Made by a program: the position numbers and the translations under genes
In this document: in pieces, positions 44,601 to 52,591 of the stretch
Position numbering within the stretch: the stretch's first letter is position 1
Layout of the letters: each line of letters opens with the position of its first letter
Source of the DNA: Fremontodendron californicum
Lineage: Eukaryota > Streptophyta > Magnoliopsida > Malvales > Malvaceae
Direction of reading: 5' to 3'
Length of the DNA stretch: 64,000 nt
Assembly (NCBI GenBank): GCA_030761205.1
Contig: JAULJL010000015.1
Coordinates: 9,677,501 to 9,741,500 of the forward strand
Notes under the pieces: generated by a model
Told to the model about the DNA's origin: nothing
The model's input: the letters and a program-made list of their open reading frames with translations, nothing else
Database searches by the model: none

Positions 44601-47052
44601 GAAACTTAACTCAGTAACGAGGAAAGATCATTTCCCTTTGCCTTTCATGGATCAAATCTTAGAAAGAGTTGCAGGGCATGAGTTTTATTGTTTTCTAGAT
44701 GGATATTCTGGGTATAATCAAATTGCCATTGCACTTGAGGACCAAGAGAAAACCACTTTTACATGTCCTTTTGGTACTTTTGCATATCGTAGAATGCCAT
44801 TTGGATTATGTAACGCCCCTGCCACATTTCAAAGATGCATGCTTAGCATTTTTAGTGACATGATTGAACGTAATCTTGAGATTTTCATGGATGATTTTTC
44901 TGTTTCTGGTGATTCATTTGATGATTGCTTAGCCAATTTGAAAAATGTATTGATTAGGTGTGAAGAAAAAAATCTTGTTCTTAATTGGGAAAAATGTCAT
45001 TTCATGGTCACTAAAGGTATTGTACTAGGTCACATTGTTTCTGCAAAAGGGATTGAGGTAGACAAGTCAAAACTTGAATTGATTGCTAATCTACCCACAC
45101 CAAAGACAGTAAAGGACATTAGGTCATTTTTGGGACATGCAGGTTTTTATAGAAGATTCATAAAAGATTTTAGCACGATATCTAAACCTCTATGTAATCT
45201 TTTAATGAAAGACACTGCATTTGAATGGACTAAAGATTGTGAAGATGCTTTTGAAAAACTCAAAAATATGCTCACTACTGCTCCTATTATGAGATCTCCT
45301 GATTGGTCTTTACCATTTGAAATAATGTGTGATGCTAGTGACTATGCTGTTGGTGCTGTGTTAGGACAAAGGAAAGATAATAAACCACATGTAATTTACT
45401 ATGCAAGTAAAACTTTAAATAGAGCCCAAATGAATTATTCCACTACAGAAAAGGAATTACTTGCAGTTGTTTTTGCATTGGATAAATTCAGATCTTACCT
45501 TGTTGGATCATCAATTGTTGTCTTTAGTGATCATGCAGCTTTAAAATATCTTCTCTCTAAGAAGGATGCAAAACCTAGGTTGCTGAGGTGGATCCTTTTG
45601 CTGCAAGAATTTGACATCACCATTCGAGATAAAAAAGGAGTAGAAAATGTGGTGGATGATCATTTATCAAGACTTGTTTGTGATGAATCTTTTGGAACCT
45701 CACCAATAAATGATACTTTTCCTGATGAACAACTTCTAATTGTCTCCACGACACCTTGGTTTGCTGACATTGCTAATTTTCTTGCTACAGGAAAAATTCC
45801 TTCTCAATGGAGCACCCAAGATAAAAGGAAGTTTCTGAATGAGGTAAAGAAGTTCTATTGGGATGACCCTTACTTGTTCAAATATTGTCCTGATCAGATT
45901 TTTCGAAGATGCATTCCCGACAATGAGGTAAGTAGTGTAATTAAGTTTTGTCATTCCGAGGCATGTGGTGGTCATTTTTCATCAAAGAAAACTGCTGCAA
46001 AAATTTTACAGTGTGGATTTTACTGGCCAACTTTGTTCAAAGATGCACATAATTTTTGCAAGTCATGTGAAAGTTGTCAAAAATTAGGTTCCATTTCGAA
46101 AAGAAACATGATGCCTTTGAACCCAATTCTTGTAATTGAAATTTTTGACTGTTGGGGTATTGATTTCATGGGACCATTTCCACCATCTTTTGGTTTCTTA
46201 TACATTTTAGTTGCAATAGATTATGTTTCAAAGTGGATAGAGGCAATTCCATGTCGAAATAATGATCACAAAACAGTGATTAAATTTTTAAAAGAAAATA
46301 TTTTGAGTCGATTTGGAATTCCTCGATCTATCATAAGCGATGGGGGAACACATTTTTGCAACAAGGTTTTTGAAACATTAATGAAGAAATATGCCATTAC
46401 ACACAAAGTTGCAACCCCTTATCACCCGCAGACAAATGGACAGGTAGAATTAGCAAATAGGGAGATTAAACAAATTTTGGAAAAGACAGTTAATCCAAAT
46501 CGCAAAGATTGGTCTCTTAGACTTAACGATGCATTATGGGCCTATCGAACAGCTTTTAAAACAACATTGGGCATGTCTCCTTATAGGCTAGTTTATGGAA
46601 AACCTTGTCATTTACCTGTGGAACTTGAGCATAAAGCATATTGGGCCATTAAAATGTTCAACTCAAACCTTGATGACGCTTCTAATTTACGAAAATTACA
46701 AATAAATGAACTTGAGGAACTCAGAAATGATGCATATGAGAATTCTAAAATTCATAAAGAAAGAACTAAAGCCTTTCATGACAAGTTAATTTCAAGAAAA
46801 ACATTTAATGTTGGGCAAAAAGTTCTACTTTATAATTCTAGACTTCACATATTTCCTGGTAAGTTGAGATCAAGATGGACTGGCCCATTTGTGGTTAAGC
46901 ATGTGTATCATTATGGAGCAGTTGACATTGAGAATCCTCAAAATGGTAACGTATTCAAGGTAAATGGACAAAGACTCAAACTCTTTTTGGAAAATCATGT
47001 TACTCAAGAAGAGGTTGTTTTTCTTTCTGATCCTTGTTTTGAAAATAACTAG
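41692..47052 (+). CDS. Complete Gag-Pol polyprotein (element C)
   Basis: 1786 aa in one frame. Gag probably starts at Met32 (41785, MADNESVH). Seen in order: retrotransposon Gag; CCHC knuckle C312GICEIMGHPTSEC; aspartic protease D620LGAS and ILGRPFLATS; RT with FLD1003GYSGYNQI and IFMD1067D1068; RNase H with CDASDYAVGAVLG (Asp1214) and FSDHAALKYL; integrase zinc domain H1421-x6-H1428 and C1459-x2-C1462; catalytic D1491, D1550 and E1586 with exact D-x35-E spacing; and a C-terminal tail with RWTGPFVV. No stop, frameshift or lost catalytic residue was noticed, so the product looks functional. It makes the particle, matures the polyprotein, copies RNA to DNA and integrates it. It could also serve A and B in trans. 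Confidence 0.95.
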   Translation: MLVWRRDFRSRRLVRFYCETFSGNLSNTTPTMADNESVHAEDENRQVRTMRDYLQPTRSSSPSCFIFPLNANNFRFKPGMIALLPNFHGLESESAYSFLKDFEDVCVTFNDQQCTNEIVKLKLFPFSLKDKAKIWLHNLKPRSIGTWQELQTEFLKKFFPAHKTTALKRQIQNFNQNQNEAFFQCWERFKDLLSSCPHHGFEKWRLISFFYESLTPETKQFVETMCNGEFLEKEPEEAFDYLDHLADNSQAWHTDNSSESSNRSNLVSNRGKYHFSQEDEIKAKVANLARKIEAMELREVKEVKTVKNEESCGICEIMGHPTSECPNIPILKEALHDQVNSINTFKKPFPSPYSETYNPEWRNHPNFSWRNNNHVQVPQSQKPGNTFSYQPSRVQTLEETLQAFMQTQANVNSRTSQDINEIKNTLSTLTASLRTQEKGKFPAQPQPNPSTQCLVSCSNETQQENASSITTLRSGKAIDKKIPSKDQDPPSPPKSIGKDDGKSELLENLDKEKGMHPAPFPQRLQTIKNLNQNAEIYELFKQVKINIPLLDAIKQVPSYAKFLKDMCTVKRKHNVQKKAFLTESVSSIIQHLTPPKFKDPGCPTISCIIGNTRIERALLDLGASVNLLPFSVYQQLGLGELKETPVTLQLADRSVKIPRGIVEDVLVQIDNFYFPVDFIVLDTHPVSNPNVQIPVILGRPFLATSNALINCRNGMLNISFGNMTLELNVFNICKQPGDNSEVHEVDFIEELVHEHLTTTTFHDPLEAYLIEYEFDNASEISHTDSLLKSFQDKHCWKQKFEELPSLTNVTVPSTIEPPKLELKPLPSELKYSFLGESETFPVIISSHLDELQEGKLLQLLKMHKNALGWTLADIKGISPLICTHNIYLEENAKPSRQMQRRLNPNMKEVVRNEVIKLLDNGIIYPISDSKWVSPTQVVPKKSGVTVVKNENNELIPARTVTGWRMCIDYRKLNSVTRKDHFPLPFMDQILERVAGHEFYCFLDGYSGYNQIAIALEDQEKTTFTCPFGTFAYRRMPFGLCNAPATFQRCMLSIFSDMIERNLEIFMDDFSVSGDSFDDCLANLKNVLIRCEEKNLVLNWEKCHFMVTKGIVLGHIVSAKGIEVDKSKLELIANLPTPKTVKDIRSFLGHAGFYRRFIKDFSTISKPLCNLLMKDTAFEWTKDCEDAFEKLKNMLTTAPIMRSPDWSLPFEIMCDASDYAVGAVLGQRKDNKPHVIYYASKTLNRAQMNYSTTEKELLAVVFALDKFRSYLVGSSIVVFSDHAALKYLLSKKDAKPRLLRWILLLQEFDITIRDKKGVENVVDDHLSRLVCDESFGTSPINDTFPDEQLLIVSTTPWFADIANFLATGKIPSQWSTQDKRKFLNEVKKFYWDDPYLFKYCPDQIFRRCIPDNEVSSVIKFCHSEACGGHFSSKKTAAKILQCGFYWPTLFKDAHNFCKSCESCQKLGSISKRNMMPLNPILVIEIFDCWGIDFMGPFPPSFGFLYILVAIDYVSKWIEAIPCRNNDHKTVIKFLKENILSRFGIPRSIISDGGTHFCNKVFETLMKKYAITHKVATPYHPQTNGQVELANREIKQILEKTVNPNRKDWSLRLNDALWAYRTAFKTTLGMSPYRLVYGKPCHLPVELEHKAYWAIKMFNSNLDDASNLRKLQINELEELRNDAYENSKIHKERTKAFHDKLISRKTFNVGQKVLLYNSRLHIFPGKLRSRWTGPFVVKHVYHYGAVDIENPQNGNVFKVNGQRLKLFLENHVTQEEVVFLSDPCFENN

Positions 47053-47220
47053 ATGTAAATATAATTTTTACTAATCTTCAAAAAAAAAAAAAAAAAATAC
47101 ATTTTTTTTCCCGGTTAAATGGCGGATAACGGTACTCCGTGATTATTTAAGTCGGTTCCATCAGCTACCCACAAAACTGATATTGTATATAAATTTCTCT
47201 TTCATTTTATTTTATTTCAT

Positions 47221-47231
47221 TTTTTTTCAGG
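47221..47231 (+). promoter_or_regulatory. 3' splice site directly before ORF2 (element C)
   Basis: A long T-rich tract ends TTTTTTTCAG|G with the ORF2 ATG at 47232. A keeps the same CAG. A donor-like CAG|GTAATC lies in the leader at about 41756..41764, so a leader-to-ORF2 spliced RNA is possible. This fits the spliced env RNAs reported for some Athila-group elements. Confidence 0.5.
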
Positions 47232-47768
47232 ATGGATGATATTCTCAAAAGATTGCAGAAACGATTTCCTCCTTTTCCTCGGAATATTTTACTGAAGCTT
47301 TACCAAGTTCGATTAGAAAGATTAAGAATGCTTATGAACAAAGGGATTCCTGAAGACATACGTTGGATAATTGAAGCCAAGGTACGTGAAGATGAATATC
47401 TTCCTGTTTTGCATTTACCAGGTACAGGTAGAAGCACTTATGCAAAGAAGCGACGAGCAAAGCGCATGAGTTCAAATTGCCACAAGTGTGCACGATGGAC
47501 GTGTAACGGTAAATGTCGTTCTATTGGGATTCCGTCCTCTAATCGAGATGATAAAATTGAATTCATTAAGGATGGACTGAGTAAGGAGAATTTGGGTAAT
47601 ATCCAACTTTCTCTTGAGACGCATCCTAGTGGAGACGTACAAAGAGAAATTCTTGATTTATGGCCGCAATTCCAAAGGGAATGGCAACATCTTGGGAATC
47701 TGATGTTAAAAGACCCTGTTTGCCAGCTTGTAAGAAAACTGGATGGGAAGCATATCCTCGACTCATAG
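47232..47768 (+). CDS. ORF2: cysteine/arginine-rich nucleic-acid-binding protein, carlavirus-like (element C)
   Basis: 178 aa. The N-terminal half (1-60) is helical-looking and hydrophobic/basic (RNILLKLYQVRLERL). It is followed by GTGRSTYAKKRRAKR (64-78), the cluster C83HKC86ARWTC91NGKC95, then KIEFIKDGLSKE and an acidic/amphipathic C-terminus. The order of a central STYA-x-KRRAK patch, C-x2-C and two more cysteines, and a following FI-x-x-G block is that of carlavirus nucleic-acid-binding proteins, though the cysteine spacing is shorter. A retroviral nucleocapsid-like or transcription-factor-like role is possible instead. It lies between pol (180 nt upstream) and LOG (40 nt downstream) on the same strand. 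The frame is conserved in all three family members. Confidence 0.72.
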   Translation: MDDILKRLQKRFPPFPRNILLKLYQVRLERLRMLMNKGIPEDIRWIIEAKVREDEYLPVLHLPGTGRSTYAKKRRAKRMSSNCHKCARWTCNGKCRSIGIPSSNRDDKIEFIKDGLSKENLGNIQLSLETHPSGDVQREILDLWPQFQREWQHLGNLMLKDPVCQLVRKLDGKHILDS

Positions 47769-47808
47769 AAGGCGTTTAAGCCGTTTCTGGACGTAAAACC
47801 AGAGGAAG

Positions 47809-48567
47809 ATGCCAAATACACTTTCGGCGACATTATTACTCTTGTCTGATTCACTACTCAGTCCTCTATATATTACACCATGTACTCATTCTCTTTCAGG
47901 CACTCGAAAAAGAAAAAAAATGGAAAGCACTTCGTCCCAGCGCATTAAAAAAATTTGTGTCTTTGGAGGTGCTTATCCAGGGAAAAATAACATATTCGCT
48001 GATGAAGCCATAAGAGTTGGAGTAATACTTGCCCAACAAAAGATCCACTTGATTTATGGAGGCGGTAGTACGGGTTTAATGGGAGCAGTCGCTACAGCAG
48101 CACACGCCGGAGGAAGTCCAGTTCTAGGAATCGTGCCAAAACTATTCACAGATTTTTGTGGACCTACCGTGGGTAAGGAAATACAAGTCTGGAGTATCCC
48201 TGAACGGATAACAATCATGTACCATTCTGCCGATGCATTCATTGCCTTACCAGGAGGTCTGGGTACATTGGAAGAAATAGCTTGCGTGGCTTCTTGGTCA
48301 TCTTTGGTCACAAATAAGAAACCCATTGGTTTGCTTAATATTAATGGTTATTTTAGTAATTTACTTTCATATTTAGATAATGTTGTGGATAATGGATTCA
48401 TGTTTTCAGAGGCAAGGAGAACCATAATTTCTGCTACAACCATTGAAGATTTACTCAAAAAGCTACAAGCTTATGAGTGTTTATCTGCTACGGTTGTTTC
48501 GCAAACGCTCGGAAAAAGAAAAAGAGATATGGACGAGCAAGGAGTGGATTGCACTTTGTCTTTGTGA
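47809..48567 (+). CDS. LOG: LOG-like cytokinin riboside 5'-monophosphate phosphoribohydrolase with N-terminal extension (element C)
   Basis: 252 aa from ATG 47809, or 215 aa from the internal ATG 47920 (MESTSSQRIKK), which is the start of the conserved protein. Core motifs in 252-aa numbering: KKICVFGGAYPG near 44; GGGSTGLMG 84-92; Arg133 (SIPER); PGGLGTLEE 148-156 with the catalytic Glu; KKPIGLLNINGYF; and a basic GKRKRD near the C-terminus. These are the features of LOG enzymes (Lysine_decarbox/LOG family), which make active cytokinin in one step. The 37-residue extension (MPNTLSATLL...TRKRKK) exists only because intron loss created the ATG and the A-run before 47920 is one base shorter than in A. 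It could be a targeting peptide or meaningless. No introns. Confidence 0.88.
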   Translation: MPNTLSATLLLLSDSLLSPLYITPCTHSLSGTRKRKKMESTSSQRIKKICVFGGAYPGKNNIFADEAIRVGVILAQQKIHLIYGGGSTGLMGAVATAAHAGGSPVLGIVPKLFTDFCGPTVGKEIQVWSIPERITIMYHSADAFIALPGGLGTLEEIACVASWSSLVTNKKPIGLLNINGYFSNLLSYLDNVVDNGFMFSEARRTIISATTIEDLLKKLQAYECLSATVVSQTLGKRKRDMDEQGVDCTLSL

Positions 48568-50387
48568 CATTATCTAACATTTTGCTTGTTGTGTCTCAGT
48601 TATAATAAGTGGTTAGCAACCTCTGCAGGTAATATCTCCTAAATTCTACCTTTAAAATTTGACATTGGGGACAATGTCATATTTTAGTAGGGGGTAAGGG
48701 ACATATTTTGCTATAAAAAAAAAAAAAAATTGTTGTGTTTTAAGACATTTAGAAGTATTCATTCTGAACAAGGTCTGAGTAAGGGAGACTTGAGACATAC
48801 CTTGTCAGTTTGATTTAATCTTCTTCTTCAAAAAAACAAAAAAAAAACAAAAAAACAAAAAAAAAAACAAAAAAAAAAACAAAAAAAAAAAACAAAAAAA
48901 CAAAAAAAAAGCATGTTTAGACTTAGTGTGTTTTTTTTTTGTTACTTTCAATACAATGATGAGATATGAATTGCATAAGTCTAAAACAGATTTATTAGTG
49001 AGAAGATTTTCATGAGAATTGAGCTTGATGTCAACCTTTTTATGAGCCAATGTTAATATGATATGTTGATTGAGAAAGAAGCATGTTTAGACTTAATCTG
49101 ACTTGTATAATCATCTTTGTGAGTTTTTGAGCCTATAATGATTGATGCATTATACAAATCAATCTAATTTCTTTCTTGAGTGCTCTTATGATTACATGAT
49201 TCTCTAGAACTTGCTTTAAACCGTTTGAGACTATATTGATACATGTGACAACATGAATATGATAGAGGCATTAGGATTATAACCAGAGCCAAACAGCCAT
49301 CCATTATTAATGTTCTACGAGAACATCCCCACTAGTGAGCCAATTTGAGCCTACATTAAATATGATGTTTTATTGGTAACCACAACTTACACCTAGCCTA
49401 AATATGCTTATATCCTTACCCTTGTTCTAAAGATGAATTTTATATTTTGAGACATATTGCAAAAAAACAAGGGATATTTTTATTTGAAAATTTGGGTTAG
49501 AAACAAAAGATAAGTGTGGGGGAAGAAAAGAAAAGAAAAAGTCAAGAGAAAAAGAAAGGGATCATTGTCAAATACATTCCCATAATAAAAAAAAAAAAAA
49601 AAAAAAAAAAATCTTCTCTTGAACTTCTAGAAAAAGATGTTACAAAGTTGGTTAGAATGATGCAAAGGCTCAACATGAATATTTAGCCTATGTTATTATG
49701 TGCTTTATAAGAGTTTTGAGAAGTTTTATTTGTATGATCTTATTATGTCTCTAAAATCTATGAACTCTTTGGAACCTTTGTGATATCTTTATCCTTTTGT
49801 TCTTTAACCACATTATAACCCTTTGGCCCCATTACAACCTTGAATAAAGACCTCTTGATTTATGAAGTTGTATGATCTAAATAGTGGAGAATAGGTGGAC
49901 AAGCAAGCATATGGTAGAAGTGTTTTCATGAGATTGATTGAGTGTAAACACTTTACCACTACTTTAAAGAGTGAAAATCAAGAGAGTATCCCATGTGAGA
50001 AGTTGAGATTAAGTTTGAATATACACTATTTTGATTGAAATATGTTATGTTATTATTGGCTTAACTCAAACTATTTACATTCAAGCAAGATTTTTTGTTA
50101 ATTTCTTTAAGCTATTGATTAGTTTTTAAGACTTGTCCAATGATTATCTCTAATTTATATTGGAAGGATTAGTTATAATTATTATTTTTAGTTTTTCTTA
50201 TTTCTTCAATGTTTGTGGGTATCGTCCTAGTAAACCCTCACGAGACTAAACTCGTCCACTAGGGACACCTAGGGGTTTAAAGGCTTGTGTCACATGCTAA
50301 GTGCCACCGTGATTTCCTACGAAAATGGATTAGATTAGATTTTCTTATTTTATTTTTATTGAGTCGTTGCTAGGGACTAGCAACAAT
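48568..50387 (+). other. Element C 3' spacer
   Basis: 1.8 kb without a credible gene, shared with A and B. It contains the palindrome GACATTGGGGACAATGTC (48661..48678), a purine run AGTAGGGGGTAAGGGA (about 48687), a (CA7-10)n tract (48829..48909) and poly-A at about 49588..49610. Confidence 0.78.
48829..48909 (+). repeat. CA(n)-interrupted poly-A microsatellite
   Basis: Runs of 5-10 A separated by single C, about nine units. In A and B the same place has a plain poly-A run, so it expanded in the C lineage. Confidence 0.85.
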
Positions 50388-50402
50388 CTAAGTATGGGGG
50401 TG
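50388..50402 (+). other. Element C polypurine tract
   Basis: CTAAGTATGGGGGTG immediately before the 3' LTR. It is the plus-strand primer site. A and B have GTGTGGGGG. Confidence 0.85.
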
Positions 50403-51886
50403 TGATAACTCGTATAATTATATAGTTTTTAGTTATGTTTTATTATTGTTTTGTGTCAAATACGAGTTATTATTGTTTAGTCTAATTGTGTTTATGATCT
50501 TTTATATTTTTATGTAATTTGGTGTTTTTCACAAGTTTCTTTGAGTGATTTCAGATTACTAGAATTAAGGGCAAATCCAGTTCAGTTCCAGTTCCGACAC
50601 CTTTTGCCATATCAGCTATATCTCGAGTTTCACTGAAGCAATAAGGCTGAAATTTGTATCCCTGCAAAGCTAAGAGGCATATCTATCTTTTTCATGTTTT
50701 ACACTTCTTGAAACGGAGTCGTTTTCCCTAGCGAAATCGACCATCAAGTTGGCTGATGTGCAATGACGTCTGTTCTGCACCGTTTTGGTATTTTGACCAT
50801 ATCTCCCGATCCACGTGCGCAAATGATCTGATTCCAACGGCTATGGATCCGTAACTGATAGGGGTATATTTTTCTAGAAGACCATTTTATCAGATCGAGC
50901 CTCCAACATTGACAAAATCGACCATCAAGCTGGCTGATCAGAATTGTCATACAATATGACGAAAATTGTTAGAAAAATGCACCCACCTATTATACCTACC
51001 TTTGAAATTTGTAAAGCTTGTCTCTTGTCATTTAGCCTTCCAAAATGTGTATAAATAGAGGGCCTTGGATGAGTATTGGGATACATTGATACATTGGTAG
51101 GATAGCCATTGTAATAAAATTCTCTAAGTTTTCTTTTTCTTTCCTTTCTCTAGTTTTCTTTTTCTTCTTACATTTCTTTTCATTTTATTCATACCTAGTA
51201 TGTGTTTCTAATCATATTGTTGAGGTGATGAGGTGAAGCTCTTGGTAAATGCTAAGGTTAGTCTCTTAAACATGAGCTAAAATGAATCATCATTTATAAG
51301 CACTAGTATAGATAATATTTTCTTTTGGTTTAAAATCATACTTGCAAAGTAGAGATCTTGATTCATTATTGACAATGAAAATGGCACAGTAAATGCTTGG
51401 TTTCATAACCTTGATTTGTTGTAGACATATAACTTGGCATAAGGAATGCTTGGACTCTTTTTATGAGTTTTGAGGACACCAAATGAACATAATATCATAT
51501 GCTATGGACGTTGGACAATTTGGACTGAATTGCTAAACCTTCCGATTGGAACCTCCCTTATGTGTGGATTTCAATTGTGTAATAAAACAAGATTAATCTT
51601 AGCATAACACCAAGAGTGGATTCTCTAACCTCAACATCCTTTCTTATTGTTTTTTATATTTTGTTTAATTTCTTTTATGTTATTTTATTTATTTTGTTCT
51701 CTAATATCTTGTTTATTTTGTTTTGTTATTGATTCCCTAATATCTTGTTTATTTTCTTTTTCATATATATTTATAAACTTATACTTACTAGTACGCTTCC
51801 CTGTGGTTCGACCTCGGACACCCGAGAATTTATTACTTGAACATAACCTGCACTTGGGTTTACAACTCTTAATTGAGTTTCCATCA
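50403..51886 (+). repeat. Element C 3' LTR
   Basis: 1484 bp, no difference from 40018..41501 noticed. TATAAATAG at 51050..51058. Confidence 0.96.
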
Positions 51887-52576
51887 GTTATTATGTGCTT
51901 TATAAGAGTTTTGAGAAGTTTTATTTGTATGATCTTATTATGTCTCTAAACTCTATGAACTCTTTGGAACCTTTGTGATATCTTTATCCTTTTGTTCTTT
52001 AACCACATTATAACCCTTTGGCCCCATTACAACCTTGAAAAAAGACCTCTTGATTTATGAAGTTGTATGATCTAAATAGTGGAGAATAGGTGGACAAGCA
52101 AGCATATGGTAGAACTGTTTTCATGAGATTGATTGAGTGTAAACACTTTACCACTACTTTAAAGAGTGAAAATCATGAGAGTATAGTGAGAAGTTGAGAT
52201 TAAGTTGAATATGCACTATTTTGATTGAAATATGTTATGTTAATATTGGCTTAACTCATTTATTTACATTCAAGCAAGATTTTTTGTGAAATTCTTTGAG
52301 CTATTGGTTAGTTTTTAAGACTTGTCCAATGATTATCTCTAATTTATATTGGAAGGATTAGTTATAATTATTATTTTTAGTTTTTCTTATGTCTTCAATG
52401 TTTGTGGGTATCGTCCTAGTAAACCCTCACGAGACTAAACTCGTCCACTAGGGACACCTAGGGGTTTAAAGGCTTGTGTCACATGCTAAGTGCCACCGTG
52501 ATTTCCTACGAAAATGGATTAGATTAGATTCTCTTATTTTATTTTTATTGAGTCGTTGCTAGGGACTAGCAACAAT

Positions 52577-52591
52577 CTAAGTGTGGGGGTG
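52577..52591 (+). other. Element B polypurine tract
   Basis: CTAAGTGTGGGGGTG abutting the B 3' LTR. Confidence 0.85.

Larger units (their letters stand above)
40018..51886 (+). mobile_element. Element C: complete Athila-type retrotransposon with ORF2 and LOG
   Basis: 11869 bp inserted in the 3' spacer of B. The target duplication is GTTAT (40013..40017 and 51887..51891); the empty site is present in element A (near 10613). The LTRs are 1484 bp each (40018..41501 and 50403..51886), with no difference noticed on reading. All parts are present: promoter, tRNA-Asp primer-binding site, leader repeats, open gag-pol, ORF2, LOG and polypurine tract. It lacks the ORF2-LOG intron. It is the only autonomous-looking member here and the youngest insertion in the window. 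Confidence 0.96.

Noticed and set aside
47438..47854. Minus-strand frame of 127-138 aa opposite ORF2 in all three elements
   Set aside because: Same reason: ORF2 has the conserved cysteine/basic motifs, correct strand and splice context. The antisense frame has none.
48054..48326. 90-aa frame antisense to LOG in A and C
   Set aside because: A shadow of the LOG coding strand without its own signals.
48687..48702. Purine run AGTAGGGGGTAAGGGA as a second (central) polypurine tract
   Set aside because: It lies in the 3' spacer, far from the middle of the element, and does not abut an LTR. The standard tract is present at 50388.
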